Of a stretch of 64,000 nt of DNA, positions 1 through 11,040 are shown in pieces. Position 1 is the first letter of the stretch; the number at the start of each line of letters is the position of its first letter. The DNA is from Diploptera punctata (Eukaryota > Arthropoda > Insecta > Blattodea > Blaberidae). The stretch is taken from contig JASPKZ010004575.1 of the NCBI GenBank assembly GCA_030220185.1, positions 1 to 64,000 on the forward strand, in the 5' to 3' direction. The notes beneath the pieces were generated by a model. That model searched no databases. It was not told the origin of the DNA and worked only from the letters and a program-made list of their open reading frames with translations. The translations under genes were made by a program, and so were the position numbers.

Positions 1-93
1 GAAGGGGAAAGGGAGATAAGAAAAAGAGAGAGAAGCAAGAGAGCGAAAAAACAGAGAGAGAGAGGAGAAAAGAGAGAGAGAAAGAGGGAGAGA

Positions 94-130
<37 letters not shown>
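1..130. repeat. GA-rich low-complexity tract
   Basis: Nearly pure purine strand built of GAGA and GAGGG runs, with no coding pattern. It starts at the window edge, so its true length is unknown. Confidence 0.9.
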
Positions 131-131
<1 letters not shown>

Positions 132-208
132 CAAAAAATATATAAAACTATCTCCTAAATTACATCAAATACATTTAAAGTACAAATAATTAAATGGAAG
201 GTGGTACA

Positions 209-216
<8 letters not shown>

Positions 217-246
<30 letters not shown>
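217..246. repeat. (AT)n microsatellite
   Basis: Uninterrupted AT dinucleotides after a short A run. Confidence 0.9.
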
Positions 247-248
<2 letters not shown>

Positions 249-979
249 GCATGCAACGTATCTGAAAAAAACCTCGATGCATAGGGTAAATAAGCAATGT
301 CAATTACTTGGAATAAAATCAGAGACATAACAACCTGAAGGTAGGCCAGGAATGAGACGGGTCTCGCAACGCAATTCTGCTTGCATTATTTACTTTATTC
401 CATTTCACAGTCGACATCATTCTTCAGCATACAGTGCACAAAACTGAAAACACTTCACCTACCTCTTACTTCATTCATGCACATAACTACCAAATAGTTA
501 TAAAAAAAATCAGTTCTAAACTTATTCACCCTGGTATACAAAGGACATTCACACAGACAACTCTCCTTGTATCTTTGCTTACAAAAATCACTACATAAAT
601 TACAATCCTCTTATTTACAATCTCTCAACACACATCGGGACTAGTAATGAAAACCTTACATTGAAACTCTCTGAATAACAAGGATGGACGCTGACAACAC
701 CACTTGCATCATTATTAGCGACTAGATTATTAGGTTTTTACCCATTTCATTTACTTACTTCTAAAACCGAAAATGCTTTAATACTTTTCCGAATCACACT
801 CAAAACATATATTAATAAATTTTGTAATACCTAAAAAAAACCTCAACTTGCCTAACTGCATGTTAATAACTTTCGATCCATTTACTCCATAATAAAGTAT
901 GTATATTTGAATTTTTAGTTCATAATTTTTAAATGTAAACAAAAATACAATGTATTTTAAATTGCAATCCATCAATAAC
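247..979. other. AT-rich stretch with nothing recognised
   Basis: No codon-like open frame, repeat family or RNA fold was recognised. The longest minus-strand frame (778-1023) is low-complexity and phenylalanine/isoleucine-rich, as expected by chance in AT-rich DNA. Confidence 0.5.
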
Positions 980-1085
980 GTCGTGCAAAAGCAACGAACC
1001 CACATCTGCATGAAAATGAACAAATTTGAGTTGAGTCAAAATAAGCAACTCAATAATTTAAAAAAAAACTCGTGCTATTTCCTGG
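980..1085 (+). mobile_element. Penelope-like 3' end, single arm
   Basis: The segment from GTCGTGCAAAAGCAAC to CTATTTCCTGG aligns by eye with the outer part of the right arm of the foldback at 40487-40771. The shared blocks are GAGTTGAGTCAAAATA, GCAACTCA and the terminal (G/A)TTATTTCCTA. No inverted partner arm is seen, because a LINE fragment follows directly. Confidence 0.55.
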
Positions 1086-1465
1086 AAAAGGAAATTTTTT
1101 TTGCCCTATGATCAACAGACAAGTGAATGGAGAAGACAAACTCATACACAAGAAACTGAATTACATGGTCTTTATAGGAACCCAGATATAATGAGAACAG
1201 TTAAGTCTCAGACTGCGATGGGCAGGACATGTGGCACGAATGGGGAATGAAAGACGTGCATTGGAAGCTTCTTGTAAGAAAACCACAGGAAAAACGCCCA
1301 GTTGGCAAACCAAGAATGAGGTGGGACAACAACATTAACTATGATTTGAGGGAAGTAGATTATACAGGGGATGATTGGAAAACATTGGCTCAGGATAGGG
1401 ATATATGGAGAGCTTATGTCCGCACAGCCATGAACCTACGGGTTCGATAGTGCCAGTGAGTTAAT
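1086..1465 (+). mobile_element. RTE-like LINE, 3' fragment
   Basis: The frame at 1229-1450 encodes a WKLLVRKPQEKRPVGKPRMRW motif followed by NNINYDLREVDY and DWKTLAQDRDIWRAYV. This matches the C-terminal tail of the reverse transcriptase in the long minus-strand LINE at 25345-28620. Upstream bases continue the same tail in another frame (TGEWRR..HGLYRNPDIMRTVKS). The fragment ends in GATAGTGCCAGTGAGT, the same 3' end as the other copies. It is 5'-truncated and frameshifted, so not functional. A decayed direct repeat, GCTATTTCCT / GTTATTTCCT, on either side may be the target duplication. Confidence 0.85.
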
Positions 1466-2400
1466 GTTATTTCCTACATGTATTAAAAAAATATTGTGTT
1501 TATTTCTTAGTCTAGTTGATTGAAATAACTCCTATCTGCCAGATAATTCAAATAAAGTAACATAATACTATAAATAATTTTACATTACTGCCAGAACATC
1601 CCTTTTCTTGAAACTAATAAAGTGTCTTCAGTACAGTCACGCCGTAATACCCCAAAACAAAATTACAAAAATTAAGATAAGTATAATTCACTGCTTAAAA
1701 GGAAACAAATATGACACCGGCAGTGACTAATGTTAATAAAATTAATTTAATATTTAAAAACCAAAGCTATTACTATAATTGAAATAAGTAAATTATTCCT
1801 ACACAACTAAACTATTACCAGTTCAGGAACATTTTTTTCTCTATTTACCATTGATTAATAAAATTAATAATCAAGAAAAGTGCAGCTATATCTCTTATTG
1901 TTTGATTTTATTTACTGTCACTGTCAAGAAACTACGGGTTAATATTTTGTTATTTCCACATTCGCTGTATGGATTTATTACATTTGAATAATTATTAACT
2001 AACATGTTTAATGACAGCAAACATTGTCCAAAAATGTTAAATTCTCAGCGATAAAAGAAGTTTCATTATGTAAAATATTTGCATCGTCATTCAATCTTAT
2101 TTCATCTTAACAACTACCCTATTATTTTAAACTTTCTGCAGTTTATGGCTTTTTCCACACTTTATACACAAAACTATTTTAAAAAACCTAAAAAAAACAT
2201 TTTCTGCTTTTGAAAACCTAAAATTACAAATTTAAAAACCTAAAAATCCAGTTCCTAATCATCACAGAGGAAGATGAAAGAAATTAATGAGATGAGTTTG
2301 GAAGAATTTTTTTGTAAAAAAGGAAAATGCGATGAACCTATCCAAACTACATTTCTCACATGTAGTAACCAAGACAAATTTTGGACCTCACCAATGAAAT
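1466..2400. other. AT-rich stretch with nothing recognised
   Basis: No open frame over about 60 codons, no tandem repeat and no match to the repeat families seen elsewhere in the window. Confidence 0.5.
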
Positions 2401-2438
2401 AAATAAATATATATATATATATATACATACATATATAT
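2401..2438. repeat. (AT)n-rich microsatellite
   Basis: ATATAT and ATAC repeats lie against the tail of the SINE A copy that follows, so the tract may have grown from that element's 3' end. Confidence 0.75.
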
Positions 2439-2771
2439 CCATCGTAATTCTGCCTGAAGGCACGTCCTTCACGGCAATCATAGGATTTTCATGCTATGCT
2501 TGCAGCTTTACTAGGGAATTGTAGGTGTAGTAGCTTCCCGTTGCTTTCCACACCGCTGAAGGATGGCGGTAATGGTGGTGGTGGTGATGATGATGATGAT
2601 GGTCATATGGCTTCGGGGACCATTTCGGCCTTAAACTTTCCCTGGCATTTGTCTTACAGGTAGCAAAAACCCCGATAAAAACCTCACCCACAAAAACTAC
2701 CCCGACCGGGGATCAAACCTGGGCCCGCTGCGTGACAAGGCAGCTCGCTACCTCGAGACCACAGCAGTGAC
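2439..2771 (-). mobile_element. SINE A (tRNA-headed)
   Basis: On the minus strand the element starts with a tRNA-like head, GTGGTCTCGAGGTAGC, a box-A-like block. A box-B-like GGTTTGATCCC sits about 50 bases further on. A body with a (CAT)n-rich stretch and a conserved end, CATAGCATGAAAATCCTATG-like, follows. At least six further copies occur in the window (13717, 42786, 45177, 53660, 57160, 59722). The runs of His codons here come from the ATG/CAT microsatellite inside the SINE and are not a protein. Confidence 0.85.
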
Positions 2772-2772
2772 A

Positions 2773-2806
<34 letters not shown>

Positions 2807-2837
2807 CATATATATATATGAATATTTCTTTATTGGT

Positions 2838-2874
<37 letters not shown>

Positions 2875-2892
2875 GAATATTTCTTGTTGGTG

Positions 2893-2930
<38 letters not shown>

Positions 2931-2945
2931 TATTTGTTTATTGGT

Positions 2946-2991
<46 letters not shown>

Positions 2992-3006
2992 TTCTTTCTT
3001 GGTGAC

Positions 3007-3037
<31 letters not shown>

Positions 3038-3057
3038 TGAATATTTCTTTGTTGGTG

Positions 3058-3090
<33 letters not shown>

Positions 3091-3185
3091 GAATATTTGT
3101 TTATTGGTGATATATATATATATGAATATTTCTTTGTTGGGTGACATACATATATATATATATGAATATTTGTTTGTTGGTTTGA
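2768..3185. repeat. Compound AT microsatellite and minisatellite
   Basis: About eight units, each an (AT)n run of varying length followed by GAATATTTSTTTRTTGGTGACAT-type sequence (for example near 2819, 2875, 2933, 2988, 3039, 3092, 3124 and 3163). The unit length varies with the AT run. All reading frames are open because the unit has few stops. Confidence 0.9.
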
Positions 3186-3774
3186 TTATTCGTATTCTAT
3201 GCGCAGCCATTCCGTTGAACCGATTTTGATCGGGTCTTTTGCAAAATGTTCAGGAGATTCCCGGGATGAACATAGGATATAAGGAAGTTGTAAAACTCAA
3301 CCTCTTCACCCCTAAAAATCGCCCTTCATAGCAAAAAAAACTTCAAATAAAGTCCTCATTTTTGACGCTTAAATGGCTTATCCTACCTAAACCATAACAA
3401 ATACACCAAATTAATGTACACAGAATTGAACATCTCAAAAAGCTCTACTAAAAAGTCCGCGACAGCATATGTTTATCTTTTACGGATAACTCACAATAAC
3501 CATTTTTGTCTTTCATTGATAACAACAACATTGGGATAAGCAGATTCCCGGGCAAGCCTAACAGCGCACAGTTGGTGATAAAAACACATCAACTTTCATT
3601 TAGGAGCAGCAGCGCTCGCCGAGTATTAGCTACTTACTAATAAAACATTATTATCCACAATAATCTATTATGTTTTCACTACAAGTTATGAATACAAATA
3701 TATCACAACACTTGTATAAATATCTAATAACATATTAAATCTGGAGCACTTTGGAACTGTATATATACTTTTTC
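3186..3774. other. No recognised feature
   Basis: A short GC-richer piece at 3200-3300 (CCGTTGAACCGATTTTGATC) looks like the edge of a dispersed element but matches nothing else here. The rest is unique AT-rich sequence. Confidence 0.4.
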
Positions 3775-3900
3775 TTCCTTAAAGAAAAATATATCCTTAA
3801 ACCAGGAATCAAACCCCGGACTCTATCCATCAGTACATTACACCATTCAAAACCCAAAACAAACATTACATTTTCTTTCTTCTTATACAATTTTCTAACA
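3775..3900 (-). pseudogene. tRNA-like repeat J, minus copy
   Basis: The reverse complement has GAGTCCGGGGTTTGATTCCTGG, a T-arm/box-B-like block, followed by TTTTCTTT. It is preceded by a segment that matches the copy at 4490-4605. The two copies form an inverted pair about 600 bp apart. No full cloverleaf can be drawn. Confidence 0.5.
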
Positions 3901-3957
3901 TTCAAACACACATCTGGCATTATTAATAGCACCAGCTGTCTGCCCTCGGACATAAGA

Positions 3958-3958
3958 G

Positions 3959-4000
<42 letters not shown>
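3958..4000. repeat. (AAT)n microsatellite
   Basis: About 13 uninterrupted AAT triplets. Confidence 0.95.
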
Positions 4001-4135
4001 TTTTATTTATTCTGACAGAGTTAAGGTCATAAGGCCTTGTCTTCCACTCAACCAGCATAAATACAAATAAATAAATATTTGACAAATATAGATAGATATA
4101 CACTATACTAATTATAAACAGTTAAAGATACATTA
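4001..4135 (-). repeat. Repeat I, retroelement 3' end
   Basis: The reverse complement carries GGTTGAGTGGAAGACAAGG, CCTTATGACCTTAACTCTG and then an A/T tail into (ATT)n. The same arrangement occurs at 57918-58230 and, more decayed, at 39240-39393. In each case an ATT/AAT tract is attached, which suggests the 3' end of a retroelement with a triplet tail. Confidence 0.55.
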
Positions 4136-4177
4136 AATGTAGTAATGTAAATTTCATGTACAGAAAACATTTTATAC

Positions 4178-4178
<1 letters not shown>

Positions 4179-4241
<63 letters not shown>

Positions 4242-4278
4242 TAATGATAATATAATAATTATGATAATAATAATAATA
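4179..4278. repeat. (AAT)n microsatellite, interrupted
   Basis: A long AAT run to about 4240, then imperfect AAT/GATAAT triplets. Confidence 0.9.
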
Positions 4279-4489
4279 GTATGAATATGATAAATTATAC
4301 GAGAACACCAATTAATATATATACCTTACACTGGGTAATGATGAAGTCCAGGTTAGAGCAAATATAAATTTAGATTTCTTTTAAAAGTTGCCAATGTCCG
4401 GAAGCCCCTTATTTCTTGTGGTAGGGAATTCCAGTTACAAGAAGTGAAAATAGTATATGACATGGAGCGATGTCATGTCCTATGAGAAT

Positions 4490-4605
4490 TGTATAAGAGA
4501 GAAAATTTAATGTTTGTATTGGGTCTTGAATGGTGTAATGCACGACACATAGAATCAGAAGACCGGGGTTCAATTCCCAGTTCAAGCATTAAATTTTCCT
4601 TTAAA
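4490..4605 (+). pseudogene. tRNA-like repeat J, plus copy
   Basis: GACCGGGGTTCAATTCCCAG is a good T-arm with box B. The flanks GAGAGAAAATTTAATG and CATTAAATTTTCC are nearly inverted copies of one another, like those of the repeat D units. No clear anticodon arm is seen. Confidence 0.5.
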
Positions 4606-5849
4606 AATATTACATTTGTCCAGGACTCTAATATCATTAACTAAATATACATCAAAACTGTATGTTTTTATTTGCCAACAATTATTTGTTTTATTGGGAG
4701 TTGAATTGTACATAAATAAAAACTGTGTAGGCCTATACAAGATAAAACAAATATAGTAGGATATTTAACATATATTTGATAATGAAGGGATTACAGCTGG
4801 TAACAGGGCACGACAAAGTTATAAAATTATTGGTCTACACTTTATTATTTACATTCCTTTCATACAATGTTTTAATAAATAAAATTATAATTTTGCAAAA
4901 TCTAAAGACAAAACATTACTCAATGACGAATATTCATATAAAAGCAAGCATCCAGATAATGCACACTTCACTGCACCACCAAGGACTCCTTTACTTCAAG
5001 TACAGCAGGATGATAAAATTACCTATAAAAATTAACAAATGCATAAGAATACCAAGAATTCATATTACCACCTTCCTTTGAAAAGCTCATAAATCCAAAA
5101 AAGATACATTTACAGAACAACACAATTTTTATTTTAATCTTATTTACAAATGGTTCAAATTGGCTGTATGATATTTATGCTCACATAGCTCTATCCTTAA
5201 CATAGTATATCGATGGTGGGCAAAAAAACCTTGTAACTTCATTTCAGTAAATTTTACAGGAGGAACAAATAGCTGTTTGAAATAATTATAAAAATTGATA
5301 AACGATAGTTCCCACGTATCTTACTACAGAACACAAGTCAAGTTACTAATAAATTTGAAGTCCATGTTCTCAACACGTTATGCTTCAATACAAACATTCC
5401 TGAGTGACAAAGAGGGTAGATGGCTCAAGCTTTCTCTCTCTGTATCACATCTGGTGCTGAAACCTTTAACTGGCTGGCAATATTATTTTTTATGTTGGTA
5501 ACACTGAATTCAGTCTCAAGTCCTCATTCACAGACATTCCTAAATATTCTAACAGAATTTATAAAAAGAATACTTAAAAATTTCTATGCAATTATATGTT
5601 TCAATTGATTTCATTGAAATACTAAGTTCATTTCGAGAAAACATGGCAAATAGGCATTTATAGGCAAAATGAACTTCATGGAAAACAACTCTAAGGTCGT
5701 CAGTATGAACTTATATGAAGCCACTTTTACAATATCTATAATAAATAACTGTAGGCATTTTACCTAACATCCGGTCTCTAGTTGTTATATTACATAACAT
5801 ATATTTATATAACGGAAATGGACAGTTAATGACAAAGGAGTGACATTTT
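4606..5849. other. AT-rich stretch with nothing recognised
   Basis: Three overlapping short plus-strand frames (4776-5081, 5295-5501, 5420-5608) lack domain motifs and codon bias. I consider them chance. Confidence 0.45.
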
Positions 5850-6255
5850 TGAAGTGACTGAATTCAAATCCTTAGGAAAAATAATTATAGACAGGAGATG
5901 CACAAACATATTAAACATAGACTCAGTTCTGGAAATGCATACACTTATACTCCCACTTATATAGAAGCAAAACATGGAGAAGAAAATATTACAAATATCT
6001 GAGAATAAAGTTTCAGCAATATGTTTAAACCAAACAGAGGCAGGGGAATGGAAAAGACTACATAACAGTGAGCTACATTACCTTTATGGGAAACCAGATA
6101 TAATAAGTACAGTTAAGTCTCTTACGCTGCAATGACAAATGGGGAACAGAGGCATGCAAACTCCTTGTAGGATAACCAGCAGTAATGCATCCACTAGCTA
6201 GGCCACAAATGAGATATGAGAATAACATTAACCATCATTTAATGGAGGTAAATTA
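5850..6255 (+). mobile_element. Decayed RTE-like LINE fragment
   Basis: Broken frames still match the LINE at 25345-28620: EFKSLGKIII.. corresponds to EFKYLGIITN, HKHIKHRLSSGNAYT to HKEIKHRLNSGNACY, and later LHNSELHYLYGKPDIISTVKS to LHNNELHGLHRNPDIIRTVKS. A piece between the YLG motif and the VLRKIFGPKRD region is shortened. There are many stops and indels. This is an older copy than the one at 1086. Confidence 0.75.
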
Positions 6256-6261
6256 CACACT

Positions 6262-6570
6262 CTAAGTGGTCTAGGGATTAATTTATTTGCTTTTGATCCC
6301 ACAAGTCGCACATTCAAACCTGGATAGAGAGAGTGAATTTTTTCTTTAGAATGGTACAATCTAAGGGACAGCTCCTCCAGAAGGCACTTTAAGCTGTGGG
6401 TGCCAAGTCAGAATATTTTCAGACATGAAAGAATCTCAAGCCTAAATTGGAACTTCTAAGCAAAATTGTATTATTTCCCAACCAGGTATTTCCTATAGGT
6501 GCCTCATTATGGCAGTCAATTAACCACTTATCACATCCATATGGAGAAGTAACTATAACTATATCACAAC
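6262..6570 (+). mobile_element. SINE E
   Basis: The head AGTGGTCTAGGGATTAATTT and CACATTCAAACCTGGATAG form a weak box A / box B pair. The body GGGACAGCTCCTCCAGAAGG..CTTTAAGCTGTGGGT matches copies at 34250-34575 and 41132-41440. All three lie on the plus strand and are well diverged. Confidence 0.65.
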
Positions 6571-6926
6571 TATTAAATATACATGTCTCTAACACAGAAA
6601 AAATTACTTCTATTTAACCTCATAATGGAACAAGTAAAGAAAATATTAACTTATGCAATGTCTACAATGACTGTCATGGTTAAAGGCATCGTATCGTAAA
6701 CATTTTTCTTCAGTAAAGAACAAATTTAATTGATTTTTTGGACTCTTCAGATACATTGGTGATGTATGATATGCAGAGCGGTCTAAACAATCCATTCAAG
6801 TGGCTCTTTCCTGAAGAAACACTTAACATAGCACATCTTCATGCGCCTTTAACCACAGTACTCACTGGTGGTGACAATAATTCTATCCCTTTCTGTTAAT
6901 ACTATCCACTTCATACTATAATAGTC

Positions 6927-7300
6927 CCGCACCGTAGCCAAGTGGTTAAGGCAGAAAGCCTTGGCGCAGAGCTACGGGACTTGTGCTGGTTTGGGTCTCC
7001 ATGGCGGAAGAAATTTTCTCATGGCATTTTGGCAAGTATGGGACCAGTGTCCACCCAGCATCGGGAGGGATTTTGGGTAGCTACGGTAAGTAGCTTCTCC
7101 AGGTTGAAAAGACCAGCTATAACGGCTGGGAGACCCGACATGCTGACCACATGTCAACCCTACAATGACTTATGACCTTCTACTTCTGTCATTAACACAT
7201 GTGGACGCAAGGCCAACAGCCGGCTGGTATGCCAATGGTCTTCTGGGCCTGTCACGTTTGGACTTCATGCTGTGATGTTCCATTTTCTTACTTTCTTTTT
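6927..7300 (+). mobile_element. SINE C
   Basis: The tRNA-like head GCACCGTAGCCAAGTGGTTA is a classic box-A / D-arm shape. A box-B-like GGTTTGGGTCTCC, a conserved body (GGGTAGCTACGGTAAGTAGC, CATGCTGACCACATGTCA) and an end GGCCCAGAAG-type motif (here GGGCCTGTCACG) follow. It runs tail to tail into the SINE B that follows. Confidence 0.8.
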
Positions 7301-7319
7301 TTTGCAAAATCTTAAAGTA

Positions 7320-7613
7320 CTGGTAAAGTATTCCCACTACAGGCCCTTGGGGTAGTGGGAGGTTAAGGCTCCCACTTTTTCTGGACAGTCAGCACTTGAC
7401 GTCAGCCGGGTTGTCAGCCCTGCGTGACGGCCGCCTTTACCCCAAAACAAGCGTCTGGTACTCATTAACCGTTATAGGCTGACTCAACCCCAGGGCCGTA
7501 GTGCTGCCAGAAGGTTTGGGTCAGTTTAAAAATCCTGACCCCACTGGGACTTGAACCCTCGACCTTCCAGATTGTAGCACAGTGCCTTAATCACTACGCT
7601 ACGGAGTGCCCCA
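7320..7613 (-). mobile_element. SINE B
   Basis: On the minus strand the head is GGCACTCCGTAGCGTAGTGA with box B GGTTCAAGTCC. The body is CTGACCCAAACCTTCTGG, GGTAAAGGCGGCCGTCACGC, then AGTGGGAGCCTTAACCTCCC. The same family lies at 8588, 17190, 29025, 31318 and 42385. Confidence 0.85.
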
Positions 7614-7622
7614 TCTTAAAGT

Positions 7623-8572
7623 ACTGGCGTCAAATATAATAAAATAAAAATAACTTTCATAAAAAGATTACATTTGTGATTACAATATTTTATCCTGATT
7701 ATTAATCTTAATATGATGAAAAATTGTTTTTCTTACTCTTTCCACTGCATTATGCTCATTCTTCTTCCATTGGCACATTCAACAAGCACACTGCACTCCC
7801 ATGATGACCACCTGTTTAATCACCAACACCTAAACCATAAAACTAAATTAGTACAACATTAACATTAATTTTATTTATTCAATACAATTTATAATTATTA
7901 CAAAATGCCAACACCTGAACATTAATTATAAACATGAATATAAAAAAAAAAAAGAAATACATTTATATTACAATGGCACAAGTTACATTTCAAGTTCATC
8001 GTGTTATCTCTTTCCTTGCATTATTCGACCAAACTAGTTGGCAGCGATGTAATCAACATGATCACATGATATCCAAAGTACTGCAGAAAATACAGTGTGG
8101 ACTTGGTAAAGTATCTAAGGCAATGAAGGAGGATATCTAGACAGTCATGCCTACTTGCACTGATATACAGTATAACACAAGAATTTTTTTTCTGGGCCAT
8201 TCTGGAAGCTTATTTTACAAGCCTCCCTTTTTTCCAAACTTTGTCTCTGACCTGATTCTGTTCATTATCATGTAAAGCTTCTCACATTCAGAAGCTGATA
8301 AAGTGTTTATAGCTGATCAAGTGAAGGGAACTGTATAAGGATTTGTGTTCCTGTTTTAACTACCATATATTATTTTATTTCTTGCAATGCAGAGATACCA
8401 ACTGCAGAGTCACTTGTTTCCCTGAGTTATTAACTTTCCCTACACTAACAACAACAAAATTATACTAATTGATGACTTGACATGGAAAAGAATGTAAATG
8501 TCATTTGTCAATAGTGCAAATTTGCAAGGAAAACAATCTATGTTCCATCTAATGCTAGGCCATTAGCAACAG
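7623..8572. other. Spacer between the inverted arms
   Basis: About 950 bp of unique AT-rich sequence with no recognised gene. The frame at 7934-8140 starts in a lysine/A-run and shows no motif. Confidence 0.5.
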
Positions 8573-8587
8573 AACTTTAAGAGGGGG

Positions 8588-8880
8588 GCACTCTGCAGCG
8601 TAGTGATTAAGGCACTGTGCTACAATCCGGAAAATCGAGGGTTCAAGTCCCGGTGGGGGTCAGGATTTTTAAACTGGCCCAAACCTTCTGGCAGCACTAT
8701 GGCCCTGGGGTTGAGTCAGCCTCTAACAGTTGATGAGTACCAGACGCTTGTTCTGGGGTAAAGGCGGCCGTCACGCAGGGCTGACAACCCGGTTGACATC
8801 AAGTGCTGATTGTCCAGAAAAAGTGGGAGCCTTAACCTCCCACTACCCCAAGGGCCTGTAGTGGGAATACTTTACCAGTA
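8588..8880 (+). mobile_element. SINE B
   Basis: Head GGGCACTCTGCAGCGTAGTG, box B GGTTCAAGTCCC and a body as in 7320-7613 in opposite orientation. Confidence 0.85.
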
Positions 8881-8899
8881 CTTTAAGATTTTGCAAAAA

Positions 8900-9262
8900 A
8901 AGAAAGTAAGAAAATGGAACATCACAGCATGAAGTCCAAACGTGACAGGCCCAGAAGACCATTGGCATACCAGCCGGCTGTTGGCCTTGCGTCCACATGT
9001 GTTAATGACAGAAGTAGACTGTCATAAGTCATTGTAGAGGTGACATGTGGTCAGCATGTCGGGTCTCCCAGCCGTTATAGCTGGTCTTTTCAACCTGGAA
9101 TAGCTACTTACCGTAGCTACCCAAATGCCTCACGATGCTGGGTGGGCAGTGGTTCCATAATTGCCAAAATGCCATGAGAAAATTTCTTACGCCATGGAGA
9201 CCCAAACCAGCACAAGTCCCGTAGCTCTGCGCCAAGGCTTTCTGCCTTAACTACTTAGCTAC
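8900..9262 (-). mobile_element. SINE C
   Basis: Mirror copy of 6927-7300. The head GCACACCGTAGC-like sequence is at the right end, and the conserved CATGTGGTCAGCATGTCGGG and GGTAGCTAC blocks lie inside. Confidence 0.8.
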
Positions 9263-9594
9263 GGTGTGGGACTATTATAGTATGAAGTGGATAGTATTAA
9301 CAGAAATGGATAGAATTTTTGTCAGCTTACGAATTATCAATGGCAAACTTTATTAATAATTTGACATGGAAGAAAAAAAAAATTGCAGTATTCACCCAGT
9401 GACATTTACATATTTTTGTATGTCAGAGTCTTCAGTTATGTATATCCTTTTTCTGTTTGCGACACCGTAATATGATCTACTTATTTTTATGTTGTGCAAC
9501 ATTTTGTCAAGTCTTTTAAAGCATCATGACATGAATGCAGAGTTACTGACTCACAATCGTTTGAGTACTCATGGGGGGATATTCTATTTCAATT

Positions 9595-9830
9595 TTTGTC
9601 ATTATGGGACCAGTGCCTATCAGCATCATGAGGAATTTGGGTAGCTTCAATAAGTAGCAGCTTAAGGTTGAGAAAACCACCTAGAATGGCTAGGGATTTG
9701 ACATGTTGACCACATAACACATCTGTACTGGCTACATAATTGTCCACCACTGTGATTAACATATGTGGATGCCATGGTAGCACCCAAGATGCCAGGGTAG
9801 TGTAGACCAAGGCCGTCTGCAATTTTCTTT
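9595..9830 (+). mobile_element. SINE C, headless fragment
   Basis: GGGACCAGTGCCTATCAGCA, TTTGGGTAGCTTC and GACATGTTGACCACAT align with the SINE C body. The tRNA head is missing. Diverged. Confidence 0.65.
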
Positions 9831-10054
9831 CTTTTTTTTTCAGAGAATTATTCTATTTAACATTCCTTCACAAACAGATTTCTCTCTTAACCACAAAGCC
9901 TACTAATTGAAATTAGCATTGGTGCAATCAAATAATTCCAGAGTACAGTGAAGAAATTTCAGAGTGGGATGAGGTAAATTACAGAATAAATAACAAACAT
10001 TCTGTAGTAAAAAAAAAAAGATTCAGTAGTAAAAATGAGCAAGAAATTCTGTAA

Positions 10055-10545
10055 TAATAAATAATAGTTTTAAAAAACTAAAACAATGCGCCTTATTAGA
10101 AAACCGAACTAAAAAATGAAAAATAATTTTAATTTCCAACACGCTTGGGATAAAATTAAAGTGGTCAACAAAAAAAATCATCTCCAACACATATAGAATA
10201 AAACTAGAATTATCAACAAAAAATAAAATAATTTTACCATCATAAGCGTGGGGGTGCTCCGTATCAATTAATATATTTGATAATAAACAGATATTGGTAA
10301 AAGTAAAGTCTCTAAGAAGAAAATGTAAAAGTCATAAAAAGCACCCCACGCTTTTGATGGTAAAATTATTTTATTTTTGTTGATAGCTCTAGTTTTATTC
10401 TATATGTGTTGGAGATTATATTTTGTTGACCACTTTAATTTTATCCCAAGCGTGTTGGAAATTATAATTATTTTTTAGTTCCGTTTTCTAATAAAGCATG
10501 TTGTTTTAGTTTTTTAAAACTATTTTTTATTTTTTATTTTTTATT
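10055..10545. repeat. Large palindrome (arms about 200 bp)
   Basis: Left arm 10055-10258 and right arm 10340-10545 are reverse complements with scattered differences. The shared blocks include TTTCCAACACGCTTGGGATA, TCCAACACATATAGAATAAA and the inner GGGGTGCT / AGCACCCC. The loop is about 80 bp. The ends are A/T runs, and no clear target duplication was found. It does not share sequence with the PLE foldbacks. It could be a foldback transposon or a MITE with very long inverted repeats. Confidence 0.75.
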
Positions 10546-10643
10546 TTTTAGTTTTAATATTTTACAGACTAACATAAAAATGTAAATATCTTTAAATTCG
10601 ATACTATTGTAGTATGAGCTAAAAGTAATACTCTTCTAAAAAA

Positions 10644-10733
10644 TCCTCCCAGCCGGACTTGAACCAGCGACCTATGCATTAACTGAAATTATATACAATT
10701 CACCGCTCTACCAACTAAGCTCTTACAACGATT
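10644..10733 (-). pseudogene. tRNA-Tyr(GTA)-like pseudogene with intron-like insert
   Basis: The minus strand reads GAGCTTAGTTGGTAGAGCGG (D arm), then GTGAATTGTA with anticodon GTA at 10694-10696. An AT-rich insert of roughly 15-20 nt, typical in place of tRNA-Tyr introns, follows, then GCATAGGTCGCTGGTTCAAG and TCCGGCTGGGAGGA (T arm and 3' acceptor). The 5' acceptor strand does not pair with TGGGAGG, so a functional gene is unlikely. A 3' LINE-type tail lies on the other side in antisense orientation. Confidence 0.75.
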
Positions 10734-10921
10734 GACTAAAAAGTCGACAAGTCCGCAACCTACTATACCAGTTTTCATTTTTTTTTCTGATGTTTCTGGC
10801 CAGGATTTTGGAAAATAAATATGAAATGATTGTATTGTCATGGGTCCTTTACAAGTATACAAAGTTTCAAGTCGATCCAATTATTTTAAGTGGGTGCAAT
10901 TGCGTTGAAAGTTTCCATTAC
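10734..10921 (+). mobile_element. Retroelement 3' tail leading into GATA repeat
   Basis: AAGTTTCAAGTCGATCCAAT, then AAGTGGGTGCAATTGCG and ATTACATAGATAG looks like the conserved 3' end of a LINE/SINE whose tail is the tetranucleotide that follows. It is joined to the antisense tRNA-Tyr-like sequence. No source element is present in the window. Confidence 0.5.
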
Positions 10922-11037
<116 letters not shown>

Positions 11038-11040
11038 GTA

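Larger units (their letters stand above)
6872..7622. repeat. Inverted duplication, left arm
   Basis: This 751-bp arm reappears reverse-complemented at 8573-9324. The match runs through GACAATAATTCTATCC at the outer end, the whole SINE C plus SINE B pair, and AGTGCCCC..CTTAAAG at the inner end. Most mismatches are scattered single bases. Confidence 0.85.
8573..9324. repeat. Inverted duplication, right arm
   Basis: Reverse complement of 6872-7622, including its unique outer flank. This shows that a genomic segment, not two independent SINE pairs, was duplicated. Confidence 0.85.

Noticed and set aside
2494..2691. A His-rich peptide on the minus strand
   Set aside because: The His run is the CAT/ATG microsatellite within a SINE A copy.
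4108..4311. Tyr- and Leu-rich frames at (AAT)n and (ATT)n tracts, also at 57938-58144
   Set aside because: Microsatellite translations.
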